A stretch of DNA of 64,000 nt from Raffaelea ambrosiae. Taxonomy: Eukaryota > Ascomycota > Sordariomycetes > Ophiostomatales > Ophiostomataceae. The translations under genes and the position numbers were made by a program. Positions 1 through 10,500 of the stretch are shown here, one piece after another. Location: assembly GCA_002778195.1 (NCBI GenBank), contig PCDI01000008.1, forward strand, positions 740,655-804,654. The letters run 5' to 3'. A model generated the notes under the pieces. The model worked only from the letters and a program-made list of their open reading frames with translations, ran no database searches and was not told the origin of the DNA. The stretch's first letter is position 1, and each line of letters opens with the position of its first letter.

Positions 1-89
1 ATCTCAGACGGCGTGTCTGGATTGGACGGCGCTTGTGGGATGTTGATGAGCATCGGCTGGGCCGGCTGCGTGGTCGTCTGGGCAGACAT
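1..89 (-). CDS. 5' end of an unidentified gene, cut by the window edge
   Basis: A minus-strand frame opens with ATG at 89-87 and runs without a stop to the window edge (29 codons, starting MSAQTTTQPAQP). The N-terminus is rich in Thr, Gln, Pro and Ser, like the disordered start of many fungal proteins, and gives no functional hint. The ATG lies in a pyrimidine-rich sense-strand context typical of fungal start regions. A different frame over the same bases is longer but uses a non-ATG start and reads through the ambiguous base at 121, so I prefer this one. The rest of the gene lies outside the window. Confidence 0.45.
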   Translation of the reverse strand, partial: MSAQTTTQPAQPMLINIPQAPSNPDTPSE

Positions 90-1052
90 GGCGAGATAGA
101 GAAATGGGGTGGGGGGGGGGNGGAAGCAAGGGAGAAAACGTTAAGAAGACGTTGCAAGTTTGTTGAGGTTGAGCGCAAGGTGAGTTTCGCTCGCCAGGAG
201 CGCCAGCGACGTGCAGCGAAACCAGGAGTCGGGCGCGAGCGACGTCGACAGTATCGAGGATATCGTGGGTCTCGTGAGGGCCGTGAAAATCGGGATATCG
301 GGAGACCAAAAGACCAGAAGCCGTGGAGCTTCACGTTCAGTTCGTTTTTCTTCGCGGGGCCGCGCAATCCGCACGACGATGTAGTGTGGCGTTCTGTCCT
401 GCAGTTGCGCATGCGTATCGTTCTAGGGCGGCAGTCCTGTGCGCGTGTAATATTCAAATGCGGTCGTTACGTTTCGATGATTCCGGGAGGACGTGGTGTT
501 TCGTTGTTCGCGTTGGGTTTTGTCGGAACTCAGGCTCGGATCTGAGGCCGCTCTGCGTGGTGAGAATTATGGATGCGACTGCCTGTGAAAGTGGCGCTAT
601 GCATCCCTGCAGGGAAGTGGGCGCTATTGTTTTTTTTTGCTTCAGGCAAATAGGGAAGGCAGTTGAGGTGGGGCCGGACATGACGTCGAGCCCAACCGCC
701 GAACTAAAAGGAAAGAGCGATGGGCAGCTACGAATCGCGAGTGGCAGTTCTGCCAGCCAGGGAGACAGGACAGCAGTGGCACGCTAGGAAACCCCACTAG
801 CCTCCACAAAGATCTACCAGACTCCAGTGGATAATAGAACAAAAGAGGATCGTTGCGTTTCTCATTAAAATATGGGGGGACCATTCACGTTCTTCAAGAA
901 CGTCGCTTAATATGCACGGATCCAAACTATTTGTACAGCTGACAACAATACAAAGGGGGCCACCGCAGTCTAGACCGCTCTGCTGCAGCCTGGCTGACCG
1001 GGCTGACATGGCACACATCACACAAACCCTGCTGTGCGCAAGCACCAGGAAT
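90..1052. other. Intergenic: promoter of the left-edge gene and terminator of the next
   Basis: About 960 bases without a convincing gene. It should hold the promoter of the edge gene (transcribed leftward from 89) and the 3' region of the membrane-protein gene ending at 1053. It contains a G-run broken by an ambiguous base N at 121. Short ORFs here have no family features. Confidence 0.5.
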
Positions 1053-2405
1053 TCAGTTGGAGTAGGTTCTCCGAGGGCCAAAGAAGGGGCTTGGCTGGAA
1101 CGAGTCGCGGACAACAGAGCGCAAGGGGAGGCGGTCCGAGTCTGAGTCGGAGTCGGAGGCGTCGTCGCGGACAGGAGGAGCGACCTTGATCTCGCCTGGG
1201 GAAGTTAGTCACCGAAGAACAGGACGAGCGAAGTGAAGACAGACAGAAAACAATTACGAAGACAAGAAAACAAAAACGAGCGAAGCGAGGGAGAAAAGAA
1301 AAGAAAGGAAAAGAAAAGAAAAAGAAAGGAGAAAAGAAAATTGGCCCAAAAGAATAGCGGCAGCATGCAGAGTGGCTGTTGACAAGGAAAAAGAAAAGAG
1401 GAAGATAAAAAAAAAAACATACCGCGAACGATCTCGATGATGGAGATGACGGGGAGGGAGAGGACGAGAAGCGAAACCAGCTGGCCGAAGCTCCACTGGG
1501 TCTCGCCGCGGTCCGAGAGGTCGACCGACGGCGTGCCAAAGGCCTGCGAGAGGAGCACGATGCGCACCGTGGCGCCGACGGCGACGGCGGCCATGAGCAC
1601 CAGGCCGCCGACCTGGACGACGCGGTAGAACCGCTGGGCGCGGCTGTGGAGGTACCACGTGGCGAGGCCAAAGACGACGCAGTTGCCGGCAATGGCCGCG
1701 GCGGTGGCGATGTAATGGAAGGCGGTCCCAGTGGAGGACGAAGAGCTATCTGCGGCTGCGGCTGCCGTCTTGGAGGCCGAGTCCCAGATGCACCCCACGG
1801 GCTGCGTCTGCTTCCAGCCCCTGGCCAGGCCGAGCAGGACAATGACACCATAGACACAGCTCAGGGCCAGGTTGGCAAACATGAGGAACTGGCGCAGCCA
1901 GCGGAGGACCCAGTCGCGGCGGAAGTCGTGGACGAGAGCCAGCAGGGCGGCGTTGTGGACGCCCGTCGACAGCAGGCCCAGCATCCAGATGAGGAAGAAA
2001 TGGTAGGGCACGAGCGTGCCGACCTGGGCGAGGCCGACGCTCTGGATGCCGATGCCCGTGACGATCTGCTGGTCCGAGTAGCTGTTGAGGAGCTTGCGGC
2101 GGACGGCCGCGGACAGCGACGGCGCGACGGCGCGCTCGAGCTTGGAGAGGCTCACTCTCTTCTGTTTCCGGCTGGCAAAGGTATCCTCAAGGATGAGGGA
2201 GATGCTGATCACGAGGGCGATGCCAGCAGTGATGATGAAAGAGAGGAGGACCTGGTAGCGGGGTTCGAGCAGGTGGGCGTTAGCACGATTACACGTTCGA
2301 AGGGGGGGAGGGGCCTTGGGGGACCTCAAAACGTACACCGGCACCAGCAATGCCCGCGTCGCTGGGTGTGTCGGTCGGCACGACCGAGCAGTTGGCCGTA
2401 GTCAT
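1053..2405 (-). CDS. Fungal multi-spanning (about seven TM) membrane protein of unknown function
   Basis: Three exons on the minus strand: 2405-2337, 2251-1423 and 1195-1053, giving 346 residues. Intron 1 has donor GTACGT and a TGCTAAC branch site; intron 2 (227 nt) has donor GTATGT, a TGACTAAC branch site and acceptor CCCAG. Both junctions keep frame. The product has a short polar N-terminus, then hydrophobic helices at roughly residues 24-44, 86-133 (two), 145-165, 200-260 (two) and 278-298. The tail is acidic-Ser rich (alternating Asp/Ser) and probably cytosolic. The overall plan resembles the poorly characterised fungal integral-membrane or receptor-like proteins with seven helices. No enzyme motif is visible. 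Function is unknown; a sensor or receptor role would be only a guess from topology. Confidence 0.8.
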
Positions 2406-3226
2406 GGTCGAGGTAAGAAATGACGGTAAGGGAACAAGAACGAAACAAAGCAAAACGAAAAAGCTGTACAGGACACAGAAGAGAAATGAGCGTGTAAGTG
2501 ACAAAAGCGCCGAAAGACAATCGCAAATGAAAATCGCACAGCAGAAGAAAACACACCCCGGAAAAAAAGAGGTAACAAAAAGGGTAACAACAGAAAAGGA
2601 AAAGAGAGAAAGAAGCCAACACAGGCATAAACACTCTGCGAAAGCACAATTGGTGGGACGTGGACTGTTGCTCTGTTCTGTTCTGGCATAGTTATATACG
2701 TCAGCCCCGAATCTCAGCCCAGAACTGGAGACCATCAATGCATCACCATCGGACTTCTCTCAGCCAGTCAACCCCAACAAAGGCAAGTCGGACGCTTAGC
2801 CGCCCAGCACGACCACGCACCCAGGGTCCACCCGCGGCAGGGCATGGGCAGTGTCCCTCGTGTCTGTCCTTGTTTTGCAGCCTCCACTTCTTTTTGTTTT
2901 GTTTTTTGTTCTCTTTCCTTTGCATCTCTTTCTGCGCATTCATAGACCCGAGGCATATCCCTTGGCTGCGCGTTGCTATTGCATAACACGCTGGTTCCGT
3001 CGTTTCGTCTTTTGTCAATTTCTTTTTGGCTTGTTTGCCTCCTTTTTCAGTGGCAGTGCCCCCTGTCCAATGAAATGTTTCAAGTCATTCTGCCCAGCTT
3101 AGACGATAATGGAAAGCCCTTAATTCCCTCCACTGAACAACCCTGAAACTCCGTTACGAATTAATAAAAAATGCAGCGTGTATCGTACAAGTAATTCTGT
3201 CATCCACTCAAGTCCCCTGCACCCTT
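2406..3226. other. Intergenic: promoter of the membrane protein, 3' region of the Myb protein
   Basis: About 820 bases between two same-strand genes. The sense (minus) strand is T/C-rich with long pyrimidine stretches near 2420-2620 and 2880-2940, as in fungal promoters and 5' leaders. I see no gene; the ORFs there encode only low-complexity sequence. Confidence 0.5.
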
Positions 3227-6200
3227 TTACCTCCTCCGCTTGGCAGGCCGCGGCCGCACTGGGCTCTCCTCCACGTCTTCAATCTCATCCACAAACGATC
3301 CCGTCAACGCCCGTTTCTTCAACCGGCGGCTGGCGCTCTTGTCCCTGGACGACAACGAGCCGAAGCGTTCTGCACCAGCAGAGAGCAGGCCGCCACCGGC
3401 CTCGCCGTTGCCATTCTGCTGCCGCTGCCTCTTCAGCTTATTTGCCAGCACCGGCTTGTCCTTGGCCATGCTGGGCGACAGCGACTGTGTCAAAGGCGGC
3501 GGCGTGGGTGTCCGCTGGCCGAGGTCGACACTAGCCTCGCGGTCGCCTCGCGTCACGACCTCCTCGTCTTCGCCTTCTTCCTCGGCAACAGGCTCCTCCA
3601 CGTCCTCGATATCGTCCTCTGCTGGCCGCTTGCCGTTTTGATTCCCGTGGCCCTGGTTGCGCTCATCCTCCTCATCCGCGTCAGACTCGACCACAAACCC
3701 AGACATGGCCTTTCTCGCGCCGTTGCTTCTTGTGCTCCGGCTGTTGCTAGAGACGCTGGAGGTGCCGCTGCGTCCTCGGCCGTTGGTCTGAATCGCAGTC
3801 GCAGTCGTGAACGTCTTCCGGCGACGCTTGGAGCTGTGGCCCTCGTCCTCATGCTCCGACTCGGACACGTGCTTCTCGTGGTCCATTTCCTGCGACTCGG
3901 CGATTTCTTCGCCTCTAGCCTCGCCTGCTTCCTCTTCTGCCTCCTCTTCCTGGCCTTGTTGTAGCGTACGCATCCGGTCCACCAACTTTTTGCGCCCATT
4001 CCGTGTCGCCTTACGCTTGGCTGCTGCCTTGGCCGCTGGCGTCCGACTCAAAGACGATGGTAATTCGCTGTTATCTTCGTTCCCGCCGTCTTCGTTTTCG
4101 TCTCGATCTTCTGGCTTCTTCGTACTCTCCGACACCTCCTCTGACGGGTCCTCCTGCTCTTCGTCGTCGCCGGCGGGATCAAGCTCCGGCTCCCCACCAA
4201 AATCAATGTCCCAGCCCTCGCCCACCTGCTGGTGTGTCTCAAAGTCTTTGAGCAGGTATTCAGCTATCTCGCGTACAGGCATCCGCTGGAACCGCGGCAC
4301 GGTCCGCTTCAGCCGGCTCCACATGAGCTCGCGCGTCGCCCGGCTCCATTTGGCCCGGAACTCGGCATTAACCAGCCGGTGCCATGGGATGTAATTATCG
4401 CTGCCAACATTGGACGCCCGGATGGACTTGACGAGCCGGTACCTGTCCCTAGGCGTCATCTTCCGCATCTGTGTTCGTGTCTTGTCCGAGATCTTGCGGC
4501 CCGTGCCCGGCACCCGCAGCCCGTCTTCAATCTCACCCAGGCCCAGGAGAGGCTGGCCGATGGCGGCCACGCCCTGGATCTTGGCGGCGCGCTTCTGCGA
4601 CCAGGTCGGCTGGACAGGCTCGGGCGGCCCGACAAACTTGCCGCTCCGATCAAAGTGGTAGGCTTGGCGGATCTGAAACCACTTGATGCGGCACTGCCGC
4701 GCCGTCCGCGTGTGCTCCATGCGGTCGCTGACCTGCTGCCAGGGGATGCTGAGCTCGGCGTCGCGGTCGATGGTGCGAACGTCGATGCCGCGCGACGTTT
4801 GGATGTCCTTGAGCATCTGGCCCACGATACTGCCCAGTCGCGACTCCTCCTCGAACGTCCAGTAGAACATCTGCGGCTTGTCGCCGTACACCACCGAATC
4901 CTCCCACCGCTTGCGCACATCTTCTTGCGAACGATTGATCATGCCGCCAATCTCCGTCCACTTGGTGCCGTGCTTCGCAACCAGCTCCGCCAACTCGGCA
5001 TCCTGTTCAGGCGTCCACTTGTAAGGGCTGTGGAAGTTGTTGAACATGCGCCGACAACGTAGAATCACCTTGATGCGCGGCCGGTCGGGGCACGCCTCGG
5101 CCATGTGGTTCCAGAGCTCCTTGTGGCTTTTGGCCACGCCCTGTACCATGTCATTGAAGCTGTGTTCATCCACGTTGGTCAGATCACGGTACGTAGAGGC
5201 GGCCTGTCGTAGCCTGTGCAGTTCCATATCTGTAAAGACGCCAGGGCCTGGAAGGCTGCGCCGGGCCGTCGATTTCGTTCGTGGTGTCTTGCTCAGCTCG
5301 GAATTCATCGCAGGGGTCTCGGGCTCGGATGCTGGAGGTTTGGATGCTGGCGACTCAGATGCAGGCGCCTCTTCTTCTGGTGCTGCTTCTTCCTGTTCTT
5401 CATCCGGTGCTTGTACCTCCTCTTCTTCGTTCGGTGCTTGTATCTCCTCTTCTTCGTTCGGTATTTGTTCTGCTTGTTCCTCATCTTTGTCTGGCGGTTC
5501 ACTCCCTTCTTCTTCCGGCACTGCCTCTTCCTCTTCTTCTTCTGCCTCGTCTTTCTCGGCCTGTGTCTCCTCTGCCTGCAGCTGCTCTTCTGGTATCGGC
5601 TCCGGAAGCATTTTCAGGGGCTCTTGTAGAGGTTCCGGTGCTGTGTAGACGGGCGTGGCCAGAGCTTTCCGGGTGTTTCTTCTTCTGGACGACTGGGACG
5701 ACGATGCAACTGCAGGTTCCTCAGTAGGCTCGGCGGCTTCAGCAGCTTCGTTCCTGTCCATGGCAACAGCTGATTCCTCCAGTGCCTGCTCCACGAAGGT
5801 CGGCTTCGAGATTTGCCTGCGACCGCCTCTCTTCTTCTTCGCATCGGTCAGATTAGGCAGGCGGCTCGTCGTTGGCGGAGAAGGATCGGGGTCCGCAACC
5901 GCTAGTTGCTCTGGCTCATTTGCCTGCGACTCTGCTTCCAGTTGCGCTGCCGCGCCTGCCTCGTCATCCTCAATCTCCGTGTCCTTGGGTGGATCCAGGT
6001 ACTTGTCCAGACCGGGGGGGGGCCATACGTTGGGAATCTCGTCCAGGTCGTCGTCGCTGGAGCTACTTATGTTGTCGGCAGGAATGGGCTGCTGGGGCAG
6101 GTCGTACGAGGACTGACTCGCCTCCCCCCCATGTCGGCTGCTCTGGCTTCCTGCCAAATGCTGTGTGGACGCCGCCTTCTTCTCGGGGCTCGTCTTATTG

Positions 6201-7021
6201 TCAGCCGACAGGGCTGTGGCTTTCTTTGGCGAAGCGGGAACGACCGCGGGTGCCACTGTAGCTTTTGCGCTTTCCTGGCTCTTTGCTGGCTCTTCCTCTG
6301 CCTCGTCTGCATCCTCGCCGGAGTCGTTGTCGACGCCTCCTGAATCTTCATCGTCCGAGTCGTCTTCCGGAGCTGGGGCTTTGGCGTTCGTTGCCTGTTG
6401 CGGGGACATCTTGTTCGCTCCAGCTGACTTCTGTTGAGAACTGGTCGGCGCCGTCTCCATCTCCTTGGTCGCCTCATCGGCGTCGTCCGAATCGCCGTCC
6501 GAGTCGTCTTCAGAGCTGCTGCTGTCGTCGCTGCTGTCGGAGTCATCGCTGCCATCGCTATCGTCACTGTCGGAGTCGTCACTCGTGGTAGTTGCTGAAA
6601 CTGCAGCCGTTTTCTTGGTGGCGCCTGCGGCCGCTGGCCTTTGGGCTTGTAGTCCATTCAACGCGGGTGTTTTCGTTTTTGGCGCTTCAATCTGATCCTC
6701 CTCGTCTTCGTCTTCGTCTTCGTCATCTTCGTCTTCTTCTTCTTCTTCTTCTTCTTCCTCTTCGTCCTCTTCTTCCTCTTCACTGGCTTCCTCGGCCTCA
6801 GTCTTTACGAACTTCGCCACCTCATCCTCCTCCTCCTCCTCCTCTTCTTCGTCATCCTCCTCATCTTCATCTTCATCATCTTCTCCGCTCTCGTCCTCTT
6901 CCTCCTCTTCTACCTGAGATTCGGATTCTTGTCGCGAAGTCGGCTCGGAAGAGTCGTCGCGTTCGCGCTTAACGTTGGCGGCCGAGCTCCTCGCGCCGGC
7001 CCTTTTGAAGGTAGACAACAT
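3227..7021 (-). CDS. Myb/SANT DNA-binding protein, RNA polymerase I termination factor type (Reb1/Rtf1/TTF-I-like)
   Basis: A single-exon ORF of 1264 residues. Residues about 30-110 are an almost pure Glu/Asp run, followed by Asp/Ser blocks near 145-185, a Ser/Pro/Glu-rich linker, and a Myb-type region at about 610-850. This region contains a pre-Myb segment (FTDMELHRLRQA), then tandem SANT-like repeats including YKWTPEQDAELAEL and FYWTFEEESRLGS with spaced tryptophans and a KRWEDSV helix. The C-terminus is basic (ends AKRRR) and looks like a nuclear localisation signal. This arrangement matches fungal Reb1/Rtf1/Nsi1 and animal TTF-I factors, which bind rDNA spacer sites and stop Pol I or replication forks. 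Orthology to a particular member is inferred. The acidic repeats are encoded by long TTC/TCC-type trinucleotide tracts on the plus strand (6690-6920), which are prone to length change. Confidence 0.82.
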   Translation of the reverse strand: MLSTFKRAGARSSAANVKRERDDSSEPTSRQESESQVEEEEEDESGEDDEDEDEEDDEEEEEEEEDEVAKFVKTEAEEASEEEEEDEEEEEEEEEEDEDDEDEDEDEEDQIEAPKTKTPALNGLQAQRPAAAGATKKTAAVSATTTSDDSDSDDSDGSDDSDSSDDSSSSEDDSDGDSDDADEATKEMETAPTSSQQKSAGANKMSPQQATNAKAPAPEDDSDDEDSGGVDNDSGEDADEAEEEPAKSQESAKATVAPAVVPASPKKATALSADNKTSPEKKAASTQHLAGSQSSRHGGEASQSSYDLPQQPIPADNISSSSDDDLDEIPNVWPPPGLDKYLDPPKDTEIEDDEAGAAAQLEAESQANEPEQLAVADPDPSPPTTSRLPNLTDAKKKRGGRRQISKPTFVEQALEESAVAMDRNEAAEAAEPTEEPAVASSSQSSRRRNTRKALATPVYTAPEPLQEPLKMLPEPIPEEQLQAEETQAEKDEAEEEEEEAVPEEEGSEPPDKDEEQAEQIPNEEEEIQAPNEEEEVQAPDEEQEEAAPEEEAPASESPASKPPASEPETPAMNSELSKTPRTKSTARRSLPGPGVFTDMELHRLRQAASTYRDLTNVDEHSFNDMVQGVAKSHKELWNHMAEACPDRPRIKVILRCRRMFNNFHSPYKWTPEQDAELAELVAKHGTKWTEIGGMINRSQEDVRKRWEDSVVYGDKPQMFYWTFEEESRLGSIVGQMLKDIQTSRGIDVRTIDRDAELSIPWQQVSDRMEHTRTARQCRIKWFQIRQAYHFDRSGKFVGPPEPVQPTWSQKRAAKIQGVAAIGQPLLGLGEIEDGLRVPGTGRKISDKTRTQMRKMTPRDRYRLVKSIRASNVGSDNYIPWHRLVNAEFRAKWSRATRELMWSRLKRTVPRFQRMPVREIAEYLLKDFETHQQVGEGWDIDFGGEPELDPAGDDEEQEDPSEEVSESTKKPEDRDENEDGGNEDNSELPSSLSRTPAAKAAAKRKATRNGRKKLVDRMRTLQQGQEEEAEEEAGEARGEEIAESQEMDHEKHVSESEHEDEGHSSKRRRKTFTTATAIQTNGRGRSGTSSVSSNSRSTRSNGARKAMSGFVVESDADEEDERNQGHGNQNGKRPAEDDIEDVEEPVAEEEGEDEEVVTRGDREASVDLGQRTPTPPPLTQSLSPSMAKDKPVLANKLKRQRQQNGNGEAGGGLLSAGAERFGSLSSRDKSASRRLKKRALTGSFVDEIEDVEESPVRPRPAKRRR

Positions 7022-7525
7022 GAATGGCCGTGGTGTGAGGAATCACCAAAGGAGAGGAAAGGGAGCTCGAAGAAAATATGGACTTGCCAGTACGGCAACT
7101 AGGGCGGGTGCGCTTCGGTGAATTGTTGGTTGAACAACTGAATTTCTAAAGATGCCAAAAAAAGAGGCTGGCAAAAAAAATTAATTGATTGGCAACGCGA
7201 CTTGCACGCGCGACTCCCAAAACGGCTGCGCAGTTTGGGAAAGTGCCCCACCCGCTTACAGCTCAACCCGCACCCAGTACATGTAAATCAAAGCAACCCC
7301 ATGTTTTTCGTCCTTTTTTTCTCCCGCGCCCTTTACATAGAATTACAAGATATTTCACAACATCAAAAAGCTCGTCTCCTTTCTAAATATAACCTGAACA
7401 AGACTTTGATAAATCAGTAATTGGCTGGTATGCAAAATCCACGATAGATCTCTGTTCAACCATCCATCCATGCTTAACAACGTCGTTCGCCTGTTTCTGC
7501 GATGTTTCGTGTCTGCTTCCTCTTA
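7022..7525. other. Intergenic: promoter of the Myb protein gene
   Basis: About 500 bases between two minus-strand genes. The half next to 7021 should hold the Myb gene promoter; the other half is the 3' region of the coiled-coil protein gene. Nothing further is recognisable. Confidence 0.45.
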
Positions 7526-10500
7526 TCACTGATTGGCACGCTTGGCCTCCCGACGAGCACGAGCTTGCTCACTAGGAGAGTCCAAAATTATAATTGAGTC
7601 ATCATCGTCAGACTCCGTTTGATGAACTCTCTCGGGGGTGGCAGGGTCCGGACCGTTGTTTGCATACGGCAACTTTTCCGTGCTGAAATCAGTGCGGCTG
7701 CTACCCAGATCTTCAAACGAAGGGACTGTTTCCAGCTTCTGAGAAAATTCACCTTCTGCCACGTGTGACGCCGGAGAGGAAGCCACCGTCTCAGGCACCT
7801 TTGTCTCTGCTGGGGTTTCTGGGTGCATCATATCCTCCAGACTGGCTGCCAGCAATGCTTCGAGTTCAGAAGGAGTTTCCTCAGACTCGCTTGACAACTC
7901 TATGTACCCGGTTCCATTTTCATGCTCTGTTGGCGTTTGCATTACAGAGGAGCCAGCTATGTCTAGCATCTGGTGGAGTGACTTCGTCGTGGCTGGCGTT
8001 GTCGGGGGCAATGGAGGAAGTGGTGAAGTAGGTGGCGGCGATACTGGTCCCAACTTCTGGAGATTATTATCTGTACATTTGGAGTTGGCACTGCTGGCTC
8101 CAGTTCTCATGGGTGCTATTGTCGTGGATGGCCGTTTCAGGGGTGGTCGAATGGAAAACAGCTCGCGCAGTTCCTCCTGTGTTAGAGGCTTCTTCGGGTT
8201 GCTGCTCGCACTGCCAAAGCCCCCGTTAGTTTCGGGTGAACCGCGCCCAGCAGAGCCCGTATCGTCATCTATTTCTGCCGTGACACCCGACTTGATGGCG
8301 ACTCCAGCAGCCTCACGTAGGCCTATGGTCGATTTGCGCGAGAGTAGCCTCTTGCCAGCGCCTCTCGTCAAGGAAGACCAGGCCCGTGAAAAGGCGGACG
8401 GGTTGCCGCCGCTCAGTCCCTCGGCCGCCGCCAACTTTTGCTGCCTCCTGGCCTCGCGGGCCGCTTCACGGACAATCTCGCGTTCGCGGATGACCAGCTG
8501 ACGCGCAGCTTCACGCTCGGCCTCCCTGCGTTGTCGTTCTTTGCGCTCGCGGTCTAGCTTTTCTGCCTGCTCCCAGAACCAAGCTTCACGCTTTTCTCGA
8601 TTGGTCTTGGATGCCTCGTGGCCCAGCATGTACCCCCCAGATATTTCCGCCGGGACCTGGGGCAAAGCAAAGTCGGCCATTGTAGCACAGGGCGTACTAC
8701 CACTCTCTTCATCTTGAACAGCACCCTCGGGGGCGCGGCGACTGGCAGCAGATGCTGCCCTCTTACCAATGCCGCGGTCAATTGCAGCTCTGATGCTGGA
8801 TGCAGGTTGTGTGATAGACCGAAGATGATGATGTCGACCCGTACTTTGGTGGGGTTGTAAACTTGCCGAAGCAGGACGGTCTGCGCTGCCATCGTAGCTC
8901 GAATAACTTGCCGCGGCACTAGCACAGCTGGCATTGCTCACCATGCTGGCCTGGGTACTGCTGACCTTGGGTTCCTTGGTTGGCTCCCCGCTACTCTGCT
9001 TTCCGCTCCAAAGAGATGTTTGTCCGGAGGTGGAGTGTGGCAACTGGTTGCTGGCCTGCAAGTACAACGGGGACTCTCCACTATTCTCCTGCCTACCATT
9101 TGGTTCATTTAATGATTCCACTCGGCGTATGGAACTTTCCTCTTCAAGCGAAGAATTCTGTGCCGAATGTGCTTGGTCTTGAGCTGAGACCCGACTGAGT
9201 GCGGATGCCTGGTTCATTGCCGCAAGAAGGAGGGACTGGCGTTGGAACAAATTGACATTGAAGTCAAGGTTTTTTGTTGACTCGGAAGGGGGGATCTCGA
9301 AGGCCAACTTTCCCAACCGTGGGGATAACGTTGACCCCATGAGCTCCGTCTCCGGCATTTTTGTTGCTTCCTTGTCAGTAGACTCTATGAAAGTCGCTTC
9401 CTGTGCTTCAGAGTCAGATGAAGTGCCAGCAAGGGGTCGTTTTCCCAGAGCTGTAAGCGACTTTGGCTGCGCCTGCCCAAGTACCGAGAAGCTACCGCCG
9501 TCGGAGTCGCGGGTTTCCTAGGCCTCGACTGCAACTGGTATCATCGTCCTGGCGCTCTCATTTTGTTGGAATGAGGCTCCGCTGGTCATCATGGCGCGTC
9601 CACCAAAGACTTGGCGGAATGGGTTTGCTGTAGAACCAGTCCCAGTCATACCAGTAACAAGTCTTGTGATTGCGTCACGGTGGAACTTGGGCGCAAACAC
9701 TGAGTTACGATCCACGCTCCCTTTTTCACGGTACCACTCAGCTGGAGGGGGTGGAAGGGGGCAGGCAGTTCCGTTGCGATCGGCCTTCGACTTCGCCAAC
9801 TGGTAGGCCCTCGCATATTCCCAAGGTTCGATGTCTAGATTTCCGGGCTGGATCATAACTCTGCACCCCGTTGGACCACTGTTATTCTGCTTTTCTGCAA
9901 TCATTCCCTGGTCTCTCGATGTTGTTGCAGCTACCTCATGGACGAGTTTTCGCTCCTCGTCCGAAAAGTGGACTGTTTTCGATGGTCGGCGCTGAGAGAG
10001 CGAGTCGGGCCTATTCAGTGGCAAGGGGGGGAGGTTGGACAAGTCGTATTCTGGCTGTTCATTCCCACTGAATTTGGTAAACAGATTGTCTGTTGATTTC
10101 CAGCCGGGCTTGATCACATTTCCATCGCTGTTGGGGGGCAATGATGTTTCTTTCTGGCGCCTGAGAAGCACCGAGGACTTGGCGGCTTTCAAAGGCGGTA
10201 GTTGTGTGGCAGCAGACTCCTTGTTATTTGCCTCGTCGTTGCTGTTTTTGTCACCTTCAAAGTGGCCTCTCACAGTTTCTTCTGCCTCTCTCGCCCCTCC
10301 TTTAGTCGAAACTGTGGTTTCATGCTGCTGATCCCGTGAAAAGGCAGCAGTTGTTGGCGAGGGGGAGGGGGATGGAAATGGTGAGCGAAATAAGAAAAAA
10401 GTCGATGCAGCTGACTGATCGCCAAAGCGGATAGTCATCCTTGCCGGATCAGAAGGTGACGATGTTGTACTGTCGAACGAATGGTGGTCCGTCTTTCTTA

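Noticed and set aside
1646..2401. 251-codon plus-strand frame opposite the membrane protein
   Set aside because: Complement of hydrophobic helix codons, which gives a polar nonsense protein; no domain.
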